From Jaapia argillacea MUCL 33604 (lineage: Eukaryota > Basidiomycota > Agaricomycetes > Jaapiales > Jaapiaceae): a stretch of 64,000 bases of DNA. The stretch is taken from assembly GCA_000697665.1 (NCBI GenBank), contig KL197724.1, positions 1 to 64,000 on the forward strand, read 5' to 3'. Below the pieces are notes generated by a model. The model made no database searches, was not told the DNA's origin, and saw nothing but the letters and a program-made list of their open reading frames with translations. Made by a program: the position numbers and the translations under genes. The first letter of the stretch is position 1. Every line of letters begins with the position of its first letter. Shown here in pieces: positions 39,776 through 51,217 of the stretch.

Positions 39776-41469
39776 TCAGGCGTTCTCATCCAAGCTTCCC
39801 TCGGCAGTACCATCCGCGCCCTCCGACGCGGTACCGCTTGACCCCTCCGAGTCCTCAGCAATACCCTCCGGGTTTCCAAGTCCGAGAGGGAGCATAAGAA
39901 GGGCGTAGGAGAAATATAGGCTGTCCTCCCTGTATACGTCTGCCTCGTTCCCTGTATGGTTCTCGTACTCATCCACGGCTTCCTTCCAGATGACCGTCGA
40001 TTGCTTGAAATCCATGGAGAAGAACGGCACCTTCTTGACATCCTTAAACACATCGCGGCGTTTCCATACTTCTTCATCCCCTCGGCCGAGGATACACTCA
40101 ATGTGAGCATCGGTGAAGGCATAGACATCTGCTTCGAGACGGTCCTTGCATTTGGAGTCATTGGTCCACCATACGGAGTCTCCCTTTGTGACGACGGGGA
40201 GGACATGAACGACAAAACCCTCTGAGGCCGCACGATCCTTGGCACATTGGAGCAAAAACGCATCAAACCCGCTCAGCTGGGTGGTGCCAATGCAATACTG
40301 CCTATCCAAGAAAATTCCGATCGGCAACTGTAGTTTGTTCAGGACTTGAGCCACCGGAATGCGATATTCTGGAGGTACTGTGCCAGCACCATCTTGATTC
40401 TCAGTTGTCCGGAATATTTTGAAGGCGATGACAGCTCGATGTCCGAAGTTTACTTTCTTGACCGAGTGAACGACGTCGGGATAGAACGCACACCATTCCC
40501 CTTCCTTTGCAGAAACCTCGTTTCCGTTCACAACTAGATTCTTCTGGTGGGTCGTATCTCCGACACCAAGCAAGAACGTTCCAACGAGATTGATCTGTGG
40601 AGTATCGCGATGTGCCTTGAAATGTCCACCGGGTCCATAGAGATGGATCTTGTACGGCTCCACACGAACGCCAGGGGGGTGGAATGACTTGCTCCAACAC
40701 GACTGGATCCACTCGAGAAGAGCGGGTTCAACACTAAATTCGGATGCAGGGATCTCCCGAGCCTTTCGGACATCTTCGTCGAATTTCGTCTCCTGAGCCA
40801 AGACATCACCATAACCAGACAACGCCGCGTTGTCAAACCAGTGCTGCAATCGCGTATGAGTCTCGCGCTGGTCCAGCTCTCCATCGAAGGGACACCCCGC
40901 ACGAGTGATCCGCAACCTGAACGGTTGGTCGAGCACACCTTTCGCGAAGGGGACGCACAAGCGTTCATATATGGGAACAAGTTCTTGAATGATCTTCTGG
41001 GGTAAATAGCATCAAGAGTCAGCAAGCATCATCTATGGGTGCGAGCCCATCGAGTACATACTTCGTTCGAAGCCTCCCCTTTTCTGGCTCGTTTATTCAA
41101 CTCACCCTTTTCTTCAATCTCCGCGGTATACCATCGATAGTCGTCTGCCCGATTATGTACAATCCGAATCTTGCTCACACAATGGCCTAACTTATCACCG
41201 TCGTGGATGTTCTCGATGGCTTTTTGCAAGTCAAGTGCTGTCCGAAGTCCAGATAGCTGAAGCAAAGACAACTGTTCCGAGGATGAGATACTTTGACGAT
41301 ACTATGCGAGAGATGATGGACGAACTGGTTGCACAGCGTCCTCGTCGTCCAAACGACCCTTCTTGTTAGGTGGTCTTGACGGGCTTAACTGTGATTGAAG
41401 TCTGTGCACTTCAGGAGATGGGGAGCGTTGGCGACGAACACCAGTAACGGGACTTGCGGGCGTGGTCAT
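39776..41469 (-). CDS. 2OG-Fe(II) oxygenase (prolyl-4-hydroxylase-like), paralogue
   Basis: Exons on the minus strand are 41326-41469, 41062-41271 and 39776-40996. The introns are 54 nt (GTTCGT...AACAG) and 65 nt (GTATGT...CCCCAG), and the product is 524 residues. The N-terminal segment (VRRQRSPSPEVHRL) is basic and probably disordered. LDLQKAIENI aligns with exon 2 of the neighbour. The catalytic core has YKIHLYGPGGHFKAHRDT (HxD), GTFLLGVGDTT, and FYPDVVHSVKKV (distal His). The C-terminal region has LPIGIFLDRQYCIGTTQLSGFDAFL and a VYREDSLYFSYALLMLPL ending close to that of the neighbour. It converges tail to tail with the paralogue, 264 nt apart. All ligands are present, so it is probably active. 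Confidence 0.88.
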
Positions 41470-41713
41470 TGCGGTAGGGAAGTGGTTATCTGGAAGTGAA
41501 GCGGAATGCGCTCGAACATGAACGGTCACGAGTATCGAGGTTCGATTCTGTGATCCAGCTGTCACACAGGTCCGAGTCAGAATCTTCAAGTTCCCGCGCG
41601 AACGGTTGCGAGGGCAATTTCGAATGTTATAGCGGTGAAGTAAAATAAAGGCATTAGATCTGAATGTATTACATCGCATAGCGCCGCACCGATACTTTTT
41701 CCTCCCCCAGCAT

Positions 41714-42547
41714 TCATGTCCTCCTCAATTCGGACTTGAGCCTGTAACCAAAGACGTCGCAAACCGGTATCTTTGAATTATTCACTTTCCCCTTCCCTTT
41801 CCCTTTCCATCTCCTCCCACTCCCAGAAACGGCCTGAGACTCAGCTTCGAGGACGCTTCCAGGAAACCCAAGCTCATTTTCGACACCTTCAGCGAACTGG
41901 TATCCATTTTTCCAAAGCTGATCGGGGTTTATATGGAGTGGGGGAATCAAGTTTTCATTCTCGAGGTGCTACAAGCGAGCGAGTCAATTAATCGACACAT
42001 GTGGATACACAAAATATGAGCCAAGCGATCTGGAGTACTCACTCGAATTGCTCGCCAAATCCACTGTCTCGCCCCACGATCCTCTGCCGTCTCCCATACG
42101 GGCACTTCTCTCAGCCTCACAGACAATTGCGTCGGCGAGATGTCCAAATCAATCTTACTCAACATCACAGCGGCTACTATGATCCCTCCAACGGGGCCGT
42201 TGGGCCCTTCGACAACCTCCGGACCTCCATTCGCGACCTGCGTACTCTCATACTCCCACCCAATCCCTCGATCTCTCATCGTGTGCGCAACCTGATACCT
42301 CCAACTCTCCAGCGCCGTTGGCGAGGCAGGTTTTTTGGGAGAGAGTATCAGGGACGTGTGGTATTTGATCTCCGGCTCCCATCGATGGCGTTGAGTGGAG
42401 AAAACGACGTAGAGACGGTTCTTCCCCGTTTGATTGCTCGCGACCTGATATGGGAGAGATTGGGTAAGGCGGGAGGAATTAGAGAGGGAGAGAATTGAAA
42501 AAACATACAACGGGATGATCTAAGGGTTGGAATGTGTTGGAATACAT
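41714..42547 (-). CDS. Small conserved-looking protein of unknown function
   Basis: Exons on the minus strand are 42509-42547, 42043-42444 and 41714-41968, joined by introns of 64 nt (GTATGT...ATCAG) and 74 nt (GTGAGT...TGTAG), all phase 0; the product is 231 residues. The protein begins MYSNTFQPLDHPV and has blocks such as KNRLYVVFSTQRHRWEPE, YHTSLILSPKK, WRYQVAHTMRDRGIGWEYE and VAAVMLSKIDLDIS. The C-terminal exon has PLHINPDQLWKNGYQFAEGV and a Lys-rich end. I do not recognise the family. An ATG further upstream (42638, MRLSQTFLRRLHN) lies in another frame and cannot be joined by plausible splice sites. Confidence 0.7.
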
Positions 42548-43317
42548 CAGACTCTGGTGTACTTATCGGAGACGGTATGTTGTCCGGTGTTAGCTGGGTG
42601 TTGTGGAGCCTTCGGAGGAAGGTTTGTGATAATCGCATCTTGTGAACGAAGGTTAAGTAGGAAACATTGATTCCTTCGATTCACAGCATTGAGCAAACAA
42701 ACAGAGGGCAACAATAGAGAGGACTAGGAGGCTAGTAGGAGTGCGGTGTTGGAAAGGATGAAACAGATTGTACTTTCTGTATCCATTTCTCAGTAAGCTA
42801 GATGGTTTCAATTAGTTAACTAAGGTTTGCACTATTTAAACACTATCACTATATCAGGAGATATTATTCCCGTTTCGGGTCAAGATTAGGGCAGAGACAT
42901 ATTACAAGTATTATTACATATCACAGTTCACATTTTGTGGGCATAGATTTTGGACCAACTTGGGACCAACACCGCCAACTTGAAGCCCAAGCGGGGGAAA
43001 ACAAGAGAACAATAAACGGTTGCCATGCACAACTAAGGGAGAGACTCGGACTTGAAATACAATGCACGTCAGAGCCAAGGCCAAGAAAGCCAACACAATT
43101 GGGGTGGCCATGCTGTCGATCAACACCGTAACCGACCCCTCCTCCGCCATGTTTCATGATTCAAAGTAGTGGCACGTCTTGCGAGCACAGACCGGGCGAA
43201 TCCAGGGAAACGAGATGGCAATTCCAGACTCAAATACCTTTTATCCAAACAAAACATTCTACGCATACAACCATCGCAGTTCAACTTCTTTCCGTTTTAC
43301 CAAGCTCGATAAACCCC
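42548..43317. other. Intergenic; possible small repeat
   Basis: No gene. Near 42952 the words TTGGACCAACTTGGGACCAACA resemble the TTGGTCCAGTGTTGGTCC words near 47555 on the opposite strand, which suggests a short dispersed element, too degenerate to name. Confidence 0.4.
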
Positions 43318-44834
43318 TCAGTACGCAGAAGCCTGCGCGGGCAATCCCTTGGGGAAGATTTGTTTGAAGAGATCGGGATAGTGCCGTTGACCAACGTCCG
43401 GATGACTCCTGTAAAGCATTGGTCAAACGATGGGAGGAAAGGAAGAGGAAAAGAACGACTTACTTGACCCGGCCTATGAGGTTCACTTGGCCCGCAGGAA
43501 GACGGTCGTACTCTGTGAAGTTCACGGCTACCGAATTCAACGCCAGGTTAGCCAAACAGATTCTCGAAGACGGGAATGCGGTGATGGCTTACATTCCGTC
43601 GCTCCTGTGGTCCCTCTTTCGTCTCTCAGTTTCAGTACTTCCGGAGGGACTGAAAGGAATCCAATTCAAATTTTGAGGAGCAAGGAATGATGAAGGTACG
43701 CACATTCAAGGACGATATCCCCTAACTTGACGTCTTGCCTGATATTTTGGAAAAATGGGATTGAGTAGCGAGGGGTGGAACCAGGTGCCGGCGAAAGGAC
43801 CTGATGAGATGTCGCACGAGCTAAGCCTTGAGTGACCGTCTCGAGAGCTATATTGGATGAGATGATACCGTAAGCTAATATGCGAGCATAGTCAGGTATA
43901 GGAATACGTACCCTTGCCGATATTCACAACGAAGGTGCCAGGGATTGGGGGGACGTCGATCCATTGTCCAGAGAGATTCTGAACTTGCAAACCTGGATGA
44001 TTTGATGCTTGTAGAAGCTGAACGCAGATCAGTGGCTCGAACACCGAGGTTGAGGTAGAAACATACGAATGTGAGGAAGCCAGCATCATAATGAGGACCC
44101 ACACCCTGATTCGAATCGAGGATATCAAGGGCAGGGTATTTCACGACCTGTGTTAGTTGTCGAAGGTTGAATGAGTGATCATAGTACAATGGGGATATAT
44201 TGCCTGCCTTTGCGCGATGCTGCATCGACCCGTGCCTGTCGTAGAATTGATCGAGGGCATCGGGAGGAAGCCCAAAAGCCTCTGCAAGCAGATTGATAAA
44301 CTCGTAACTCAACGCCTCCACTTGTTTGAGGTATCGGAGCATCGTAGCTCTGAAACCAGGCATAGTGTCTTCCTTAGGCCACTATCCACACACACGACGT
44401 CCCCAAAGGTTAAGATACCAGATCGAGCTAAGGATGAAAGGGATTGAATTGCTCACCTGCGCCTCTCCCCACAACTTCAAGTACTCCGGAGAGCCAGGCT
44501 GCCAAGTATTCCGATACTCCGTAGCAAAGTCAAACTGCTCCCTCTGATCCGTCTTCCCTCTCGTGAATTCCGCTCCCAACCTATTGTATCCCAGGAAATG
44601 CGGCGAGTTCGCCATCACGATCCTGTCCTTTTCCTCCTGTGGGATCGTAAAAAGTTTGGGAGCATAATCGATCACGCCTTGGATGTCCTCTGGAGCGACG
44701 GGTGGGTTGGAGAGGTAAAGGAATCCGATATTGATGAGGGCGTGGCGGAGCTGGGCTATGAATTGGGGGCGAGTGGAAGGAGACGAGAGGAGAGTGTAAT
44801 CGAGGTTGGGTACGCTGGAGAAGTTGGCAGCCAT
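43318..44834 (-). CDS. Isopenicillin-N-synthase-like 2OG-Fe(II) dioxygenase
   Basis: Eight exons on the minus strand: 44457-44834, 44208-44381, 44067-44147, 43912-44017, 43704-43847, 43593-43649, 43464-43527 and 43318-43408, giving 364 residues. Domains run in the usual order: the N-terminal DIOX_N-type part (FIAQLRHALINIGFLYLSN, FLGYNRLGAEFTRG) and the Fe2OG core with GVGPHYDAGFLTF (HxD), QNLSGQWIDVPPIPGTFVVNIGK, ATSHQVLSP (distal His) and PRYSIPFFQN (Arg for 2OG). It ends with NLIGRVKSHPD and a PAQASAY terminus. The third exon follows an intron that starts with GC (AAG|GCAGGC...ACACAG, 44148-44207, 60 nt). That intron has no stop in frame, so retention would insert 20 residues before VVKYPALD. 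The substrate is unknown; fungal relatives are generally annotated only as oxidoreductases. Confidence 0.9.
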
Positions 44835-45268
44835 TTGGTTCGCGGTTGTTGTCTCGAAATCAAGGCAATTAGAGGAATAACGAGAGCGGAAATCATCCGG
44901 GCGTGGAGTTATATATGAGTACCATCAGTCAGCAGGAAGTCGGAGAGGAAAGAGCACATGATGACGCGATCTCAGCTCAAAGTTGTGGATTGTAGGACGA
45001 GGATGTCTAGACACGATAATCTACAAATTCGTTCGCTAAGATAGAGAGCGATGCACAAGCGAGCAGATGCAGCGGGTCGGCGGCGGAGGAAGTGTTTAAG
45101 GTCAACGTCCCTACATGTAGCACAACGTGGAGACGGCTGGCCCGTCCCATACCGCGGAGCGCCAGGAGACGTGGCCACAGTGACCCAAGTACTGCGTCCC
45201 CACAGTGGCAGAAGCGATGAAGGATAAAAGGCCAAGAGAAAACGCACAAACAACATACTACGAGTGTA
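44835..45268. other. Intergenic between dioxygenase start and UCH end
   Basis: Presumed promoter of the dioxygenase and terminator of the hydrolase. No gene or clear TATA box seen. Confidence 0.4.
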
Positions 45269-46109
45269 TCATTCGTCGTTCGGCGTCTTGACAAGAGCCA
45301 TCAAACCAAACCCGATATTTCCTCCCTCGCCCCCAGACTCAATATACTCCCTAACAACAGTCAACGCATTCTCACTCAGCAAATCCTCACCCTCTTTCAA
45401 TACCATTCCCCGATCAACAGGACCCTTACAATCCCCATCCATCTCATACAAATGACCGTTTTTCGCCGACTTGACCAAGCATATGTAGTGGTAGTCGACT
45501 TCGTCGTCTGCGTTGGCGGGAACTGCGGAGTCACCTTGACGGGCGGCCCGGGTATGGGCTGTCTCGAGGTCGGAAGAACTTTCGAGGTAGAGAGTTCGCC
45601 TTTCAGGGGAAAGCGGGATGCTCTCTGTTACCAGTTTAGATAGGACGGTATTGGGTTCTGGAAACACGTATGTCAATCGATGGTGAAGTACATGAGAGAT
45701 CTTAGCAGTTCTCACTGATGAAGGCTCTAGCCTCGCCATTCGACACAGCGTGCAAAATGCCATAAAGTCCACAGGCGTTATATATAGTCTGCTTGTACCA
45801 AACCACATCCTCCCCTTCTCCATAACCCTCATACATCGCCCTCGCATCTTCCCTCACGTTCTTCCTCCGCTCATAAGTAGGTGACGTGGGAAACACCAAA
45901 ATGAGCGCGAGGACGGGACGGGGGATGAAAGCGAGGAGATCGGGCTCATCGATCGAGTAGACGTCCTCGAATTGGAGATCGGAAGATATGCCTAGGTCAT
46001 GGATGAGTTGGGTAAAGACGGTTGGATTGGATTCGAGCGGGATGAAGGATTTGCGGTGGGTGTGAGGATAACCGTCGAAGACCGGGGAGGGCCTGGGCTG
46101 GTTTGCCAT
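45269..46109 (-). CDS. Ubiquitin carboxyl-terminal hydrolase (UCH, peptidase C12)
   Basis: Exon 1 is 45716-46109 and exon 2 45269-45657, with a 58-nt intron (GTGAGA...TTCCAG); the product is 260 residues, a normal length for the UCH-L1/L3/Yuh1 type. Visible active site: oxyanion Gln and catalytic Cys in KQTIYNACGLYGILHAVSN, His in EVDYHYICLVK and Asp in LYEMDGDCKGP. N-terminal LESNPTVFTQLIHDLG and DEPDLLAFIPRPVLALILVFP are the usual opening strands. It removes small adducts from the C-terminus of ubiquitin in the cytosol or nucleus. A longer start in the same frame (46160) is possible, but MANQPRPSP fits the family better. Confidence 0.93.
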
Positions 46110-48276
46110 AATGGAAGATCTGCCTCTGCAAGTTCTTGCAAGGCGGAAGTTGAGAGACAACGCGACGCATCATAGATGCATTGGAATTTGATATCGGGAT
46201 TTTCCGACAGATGTGGCGCGCGATGGAGATGTCACTGAAAACATGTCGACGGCCGACATGTGCAAGAAATTGCTGGTAGACTTCCAAACTTCGATAATAG
46301 GCAAGCTTCGCCCGAGGTTGACCAGTGCTGGCCTGCCCCACTGCAAGATATTTGCAGATCACCGATCGAAGATGTGGGGGAATATATCGGAGGACCAAGA
46401 CGCAGGGGTACGATCGATAGGTTTCGGAAATTGGCGACAAGAGAGAAGGCGAGGGAGAAGGACACAACCTTTCCGACACCAAATTCAGACCGAGGAAGGT
46501 ATCGCAGGCCAAGCCAGAGCTGTCGGGAAAGGACTCGGGGTGCTACATTTACGTGCATGGTCTTCTCGACAACCTAAGAGGCAAAAGCCGATCTCGCGAC
46601 CGTCGCGGCCATCGAGCTTGAGAACAAGAAGGAGACTGGGTGCAATATCGGGGGAAGACGAAGAGGTGGATATTAACTGCTTCGGTGATGACTGCCCCAG
46701 GAATGAGTGCGGGGAAAAGAAACAAGCAACCCTTCAACCATAGAAGTTGATGGACGGGGGGTCTTCACATTCAGTTCGAAGTCGAGCCCGCTCCACTCTA
46801 AAGGATATTTTGAAGCAATGAGACGGAATGCGGCGACGATGAGCCCAAAGATTCGACAGTAACAAGAATACCCTGAAGGAGGGAGGTCGAGTTATTCGTG
46901 CATTGCCCGGTTCGCACAGAATTATCGGCGAAGATGAAGTTAGACGCTCCGAGGACAGCTAAAAGTAAGGATCAACACGGGAATGTAATGGCGTGCGCAA
47001 ACTGCTTCTCACCATGCGAGACTAGAGAACAAAAGAAGCGACAAGTACTCATCACAGAGAACGGGTCGGACGGTTGCAAGAGGGAGAACCGACATTTCGC
47101 CGAAGCTAGTCGGAACGGAGGGTCAAGTATGACGCCGAAGCCGGAGGAGGAGGGGATGGTGTCTCCCGCTCGGGCTGAAAGAACTGGGAAAGGACAGATG
47201 GTCAGATAGATGGCGACTGACACCCAACAAGGAGGGTACGTACCAGAGGAAGAGGTAGAAGGAGCAGGTGAGCCATCTATCTGTTGTAGCTTTTGTTGCT
47301 ATCGCACAATCGTTGAGGATGACGTTGGGAATTCCGGTTCGTGTGCCGCTGGCGGGGAGTGATACAGAAATAGTTCATGAACCGCGCCCACCCGCAGCCA
47401 GGGCTTTGGGGCATGAGCGCGAGGAGGACGGCGTCTGTCGTAAATATGACTGTCGAATGAGATTCGTGCCGCCAAACGATGGTCAGGGTATGCGTTTGAG
47501 GAAGACGGTGTAAGCAGCACCTTCAAGTTTGCTTCATCGGTCTTTGGCCCCAGTATTGGTCCAGTGTTGGTCCACTGCGGACCAAATGCCAATCGTCACG
47601 TTTTTGTCACGGTCGGCGCTTGACTTCCCTCCCGCCCGTTGCTCGAACATCTCAGCCTCTTGATGCGCCAAAGACTCAGCTTACGATACGCTGTGGCTGC
47701 AGGTTATTCTGAAAATTGCTTGGATGACCAATGGTGTCCGCGTTGCTACCAATGATGATTGTGAGAACGAGAAAGTGTGAGTGTGAAGGTTTCAAACCAC
47801 AGACTTCTTCTCTTCCGGGTTCCCAATCTACGGAGAGGTAATCACTATCGCACGGATGCCGTATTGACATGTCTCCATGCAGAAAGTTCGACAAAACATC
47901 GAACATAGCTCGGAGGTCGCTCCCATCCTACCTGATGATGACTTCACCGCATCACGGTTCTATCTCAGTGAGCGATACCAAACGCTGTCCGTTAAGCTCC
48001 ATCTATCTCTGCGAACGCAACCCAAACACGTTGCTATCTCTGCCTCTTTCCGATTGAGAAGTTCCCGTGCCTTTGATGCCCCAGATCCCATCCCCCTGGG
48101 GCCCCCCATGCTCCAAATAGTTTGTCGGGTTCAACTTTCAAGAACTGACGATTCGTGGGAGAAGTACATCGGAAGCACGGCTCAGGCTCTTGCCTACTTA
48201 TACCCACCGCTCGACCCGTTCCAACCACCTGCCCTCGTCTTGAGGACTTGACTGCTCGCATCGCATCCAGTAACTA
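46110..48276. other. Long intergenic stretch; no supported gene
   Basis: Open frames on both strands (longest 46213-46743 plus, 176 codons) show Arg/Lys-rich, non-domain sequence and no intron structure, so I do not call them. Near 47555 there is a GGTCCAGTGTTGGTCC word related to the one near 42952. Confidence 0.4.
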
Positions 48277-51217
48277 TGGCCGGAGGACCTGCCATCGTCA
48301 GCGGACAAGAGAGCTATGCTCATCTCATTAAGGATCATAAAGTGTGGTGGAAGAATCGCCGTATGTACCTTTCCCCTGTGATTGACAGGTTTACAGCCAC
48401 CTGACCACCTCACCTGACAGGCCTCTTGGCGTTGAACGGATGGATTGTCTTGATGTGAGTTGCCTGCAATTCCAATTCGGAGGGAGATCGTGGGTTGATC
48501 GAGGCCGTTTCAAGGTTGATCACGTCCTCGACGAACGGTTATGATGGTGAGCCCTGTCGATCCTATTCAATTGCAGTTTGAGACAAAAGGCTAAATCTTC
48601 TTGTGCCTGTCACTAGGCAGTATGATGAGTGAGTCGCGGAGAAATGGCCCCGTGACGCTCTATTGAACTGAATCCGCGTCCAGACGGTCTCCAGTCACTT
48701 ACCCAGTGGAATGCGGCATTCGGTTACCCTCAGGGCAGCAAGTTGGGTCTTCTCAATGCCATCCAAGTGAAGCGTTCCCGTAGTTCAAGTTGACCCTCAA
48801 GCTTACGATTGGAATTTTAGAACATTGGCTCTCTCTGCGCCTACCCCTTCTCTCCCTACATGACTGATGGACTCGGCCGTCGCTTTTCAGTCGGCTTCGG
48901 AGCCTCACTCATGGTAGCCGCCACCATCATCCAAACAGCGTCCCAGAACGTCAACATGTTCATTGGTGCTAGGTTCTTGATTGGCTTTGGTTTGACATTC
49001 GCAGCCTCTGCCGCACCACTTTTGGTGACGGAGATTGCGTATCCTTCACAACGTGGTCAGGCGACTTCGTTGTACAACAGTGTCTGGTGAGTCTCTCGGT
49101 CTTTTTGATGTTTGCAGCGTCTCATCTGCGGATTTCAGGTACCTCGGAAGTATTATGTGCGTTTCGGTCGCCTTTATAATACACGACAAAAACTAACCTA
49201 TCTATCATCATCCGATAGTGCGGCATGGACTGTGAGTTGGCTGACGGTCTCACTTCCTGCAACTGCTGACACCTTCTTCGCAGACCTACGGAACTTTCAA
49301 CGTCCCAACCAGTTGGGCGTGGAGAATCCCCTCCGCGATCCAAGGGCTTCCTTCCGTCATCCAGATCTGTTTCATCTGGTTCTGCCCCGAATCCCCTCGT
49401 TGGCTCATGAGCAAGGGAAGGGAAGAGGAAGCTCTTAAGACTTTGGCCTATTATCACGCTGATGGCGACGAGTAAGTCACTTCGATGTCCATCCGCGCAG
49501 ACAGGCATCTCATAATCATGGTCCTCTCCCTTGCGTCGAACAGGAAAGATCCCCTTGTGGAGTACGAGTTTGAGGAGATCAAGGCTGCTATCACTTTCGA
49601 TCGCGAGGTTGCGTCGAAAGTCGGCTGGCTTACGTTGTTCAAGACACCTGGTAACAGGAAACGCCTCCGGATTATCGTTGCTATCGCCTTCTTCTCGCAA
49701 TGGTCTGGTAACGGTTTGGTGTGAGCCTTTTTTCGTCTCGTCGTCTTGATAGTTCAGAGATCTGATAATGTGATCACGTATAGGTCATACTGTGAGCCAT
49801 CAACCAGTGTCCTCGGCTAAACAAGGCAAATCTGACGTGTTTTCGCTTGCAGATCTTAACAAGGTGTTCGACGCTATCGGCAGTAAGTCTTTTGGAATTA
49901 GATGCGGTCTTCTGTGCTGATCCATCATAGTCACCAACCCAACCATGCAATTGCTCATTGTACGTTTACGAGTTCCACTTTCTCCGAGCCCCCTCTAATC
50001 TGCCGCACTCACTCACTCAGAACGGTCTCCTCAATATCTATAATTTCATTATTGCTATCTTTGCCGCATTCTTGGTCGACAGAGCTGGAAGGCGCCTCCT
50101 ATTTATCACCTCTACTCTTGGTATGACGTTCATTAAAGACTCATGGTCAACGTCACTTAACGTGTGATATAGGAATGATCGTGTTTTGGACACTTCAAAC
50201 TGTTTGCTTCTCCCTTTATGCGCAGCACGGTAACGTTGCTGCTGGGCACGCTGTTGTTGCGTTCATCTGTGAGAATTTATTCATTCATGGATTCGTTATG
50301 GTTCTGACGAGATGCTTTCATAGTCTTGTTCTACGGCTTCTGTACGTGCTTCTTTGATGTTTTGATGTACATTTGGCTCACCTTGTCGGCCACTTTGCTC
50401 CCACAGTCGATGTAAGTTCCCTTCCCCGCTCTAGGCGTAAACTTCTTGACTGAGGTCGTGTCCTCCAGATTGCATTCACGCCTTTGATTGTATCGTGAGT
50501 TGAATCTCTTAGCGAGGATTGCGGACGAGCTAATAACCCAAACCGAACAGTTATACGGTCGAGATCTTGCCCTTCCATCTGCGTGCCAAGGGTTTCACCG
50601 TGTTCAACTTTGCGATATCCTTATCCCTCATTTTCAACCAGTGCGTGCTCCGGGATTTCACTATCCTCTATCGTGTGCTAAATTTTTGATACACTCAGAT
50701 ACGTCAACCCCATTGCCCTTCAAAAGTGAGTTTTGTCTGCCTTCTCACGCATGCGCTCGTTGCTGATATTAATTTGATAAGGTTGGGATGGAAGTACTAT
50801 GTTCGTGAACTCCCTTCCTTCCTTATTTAAACACTCACAACGAGAACCATAGCTCGTGTACGTCTGTTGGTTGACATTCGAGGCTGTCTTCGTCTACTTC
50901 TACGTTGTTGAAACCAAGGGCGTGAGTCCTCTACTTACTTCCGAGACGTTAATACCTACTGATTCACCTTGCTATTAGCTCACTCTCGAAGAAACCGCTG
51001 CGTGCGTCTCCTCGATATCGTATTTCACACCCGCTCAATGATGCTGACATTCTCCTGCTTCTCTAGGATCTTCGATGGTGACGACACTGTCGCTCAGCTT
51101 GCTGGGAAGGCCGCCGAAGCCGCTGGAGTTGTGGTCAAGGGTAGCGGTAGCACCACTCCCGATAACGAGAAGGGCTCGACCTCGGAGGTCGAGATGGTAC
51201 AGGGATCGACAGTGTAG
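48277..51217 (+). CDS. MFS sugar transporter 1
   Basis: It has about 24 exons with introns of about 45-70 nt. The protein (about 540 residues) starts MAGGPAIVSGQESYAHL and shows sugar-porter signatures: GLGRRFSVGFGASL after helix 2, the PESPRWL motif, DRAGRRLLFITSTLG, and VVETKGLTLEE at the end of helix 12. Hydrophobic helices surround them (NMFIGARFLIGFGLTFA, LQTVCFSLYAQHGNVAAGHA, FTVFNFAISLSLIFNQ). It probably brings a hexose or disaccharide through the plasma membrane by proton symport, as lactose-permease/HXT relatives do; the substrate is inference. Very small exons are required by the frame: 8 nt (49784-49791), 18 nt (50324-50341) and 5 nt (50407-50411). A tandem paralogue follows at 52585. 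Confidence 0.92.

Noticed and set aside
41302-41679. Separate small gene upstream of the minus-strand oxygenase
   Set aside because: The part from ATG 41469 joins in frame to the next exon through a 54-nt intron that also matches the homologous intron position in the paralogue, so it is exon 1 of the oxygenase.
42348-42638. Mitochondrial-presequence-like start MRLSQTFLRRLHN for the gene at 41.7-42.5 kb
   Set aside because: It is in a different frame and no intron of plausible size links it to the body of the gene; ATG 42547 with a 64-nt intron does.
46213-46743. 176-codon plus-strand open frame
   Set aside because: Arg/Lys-rich sequence without domain words, introns or paralogues, in a GC-rich stretch where long chance frames occur on both strands.
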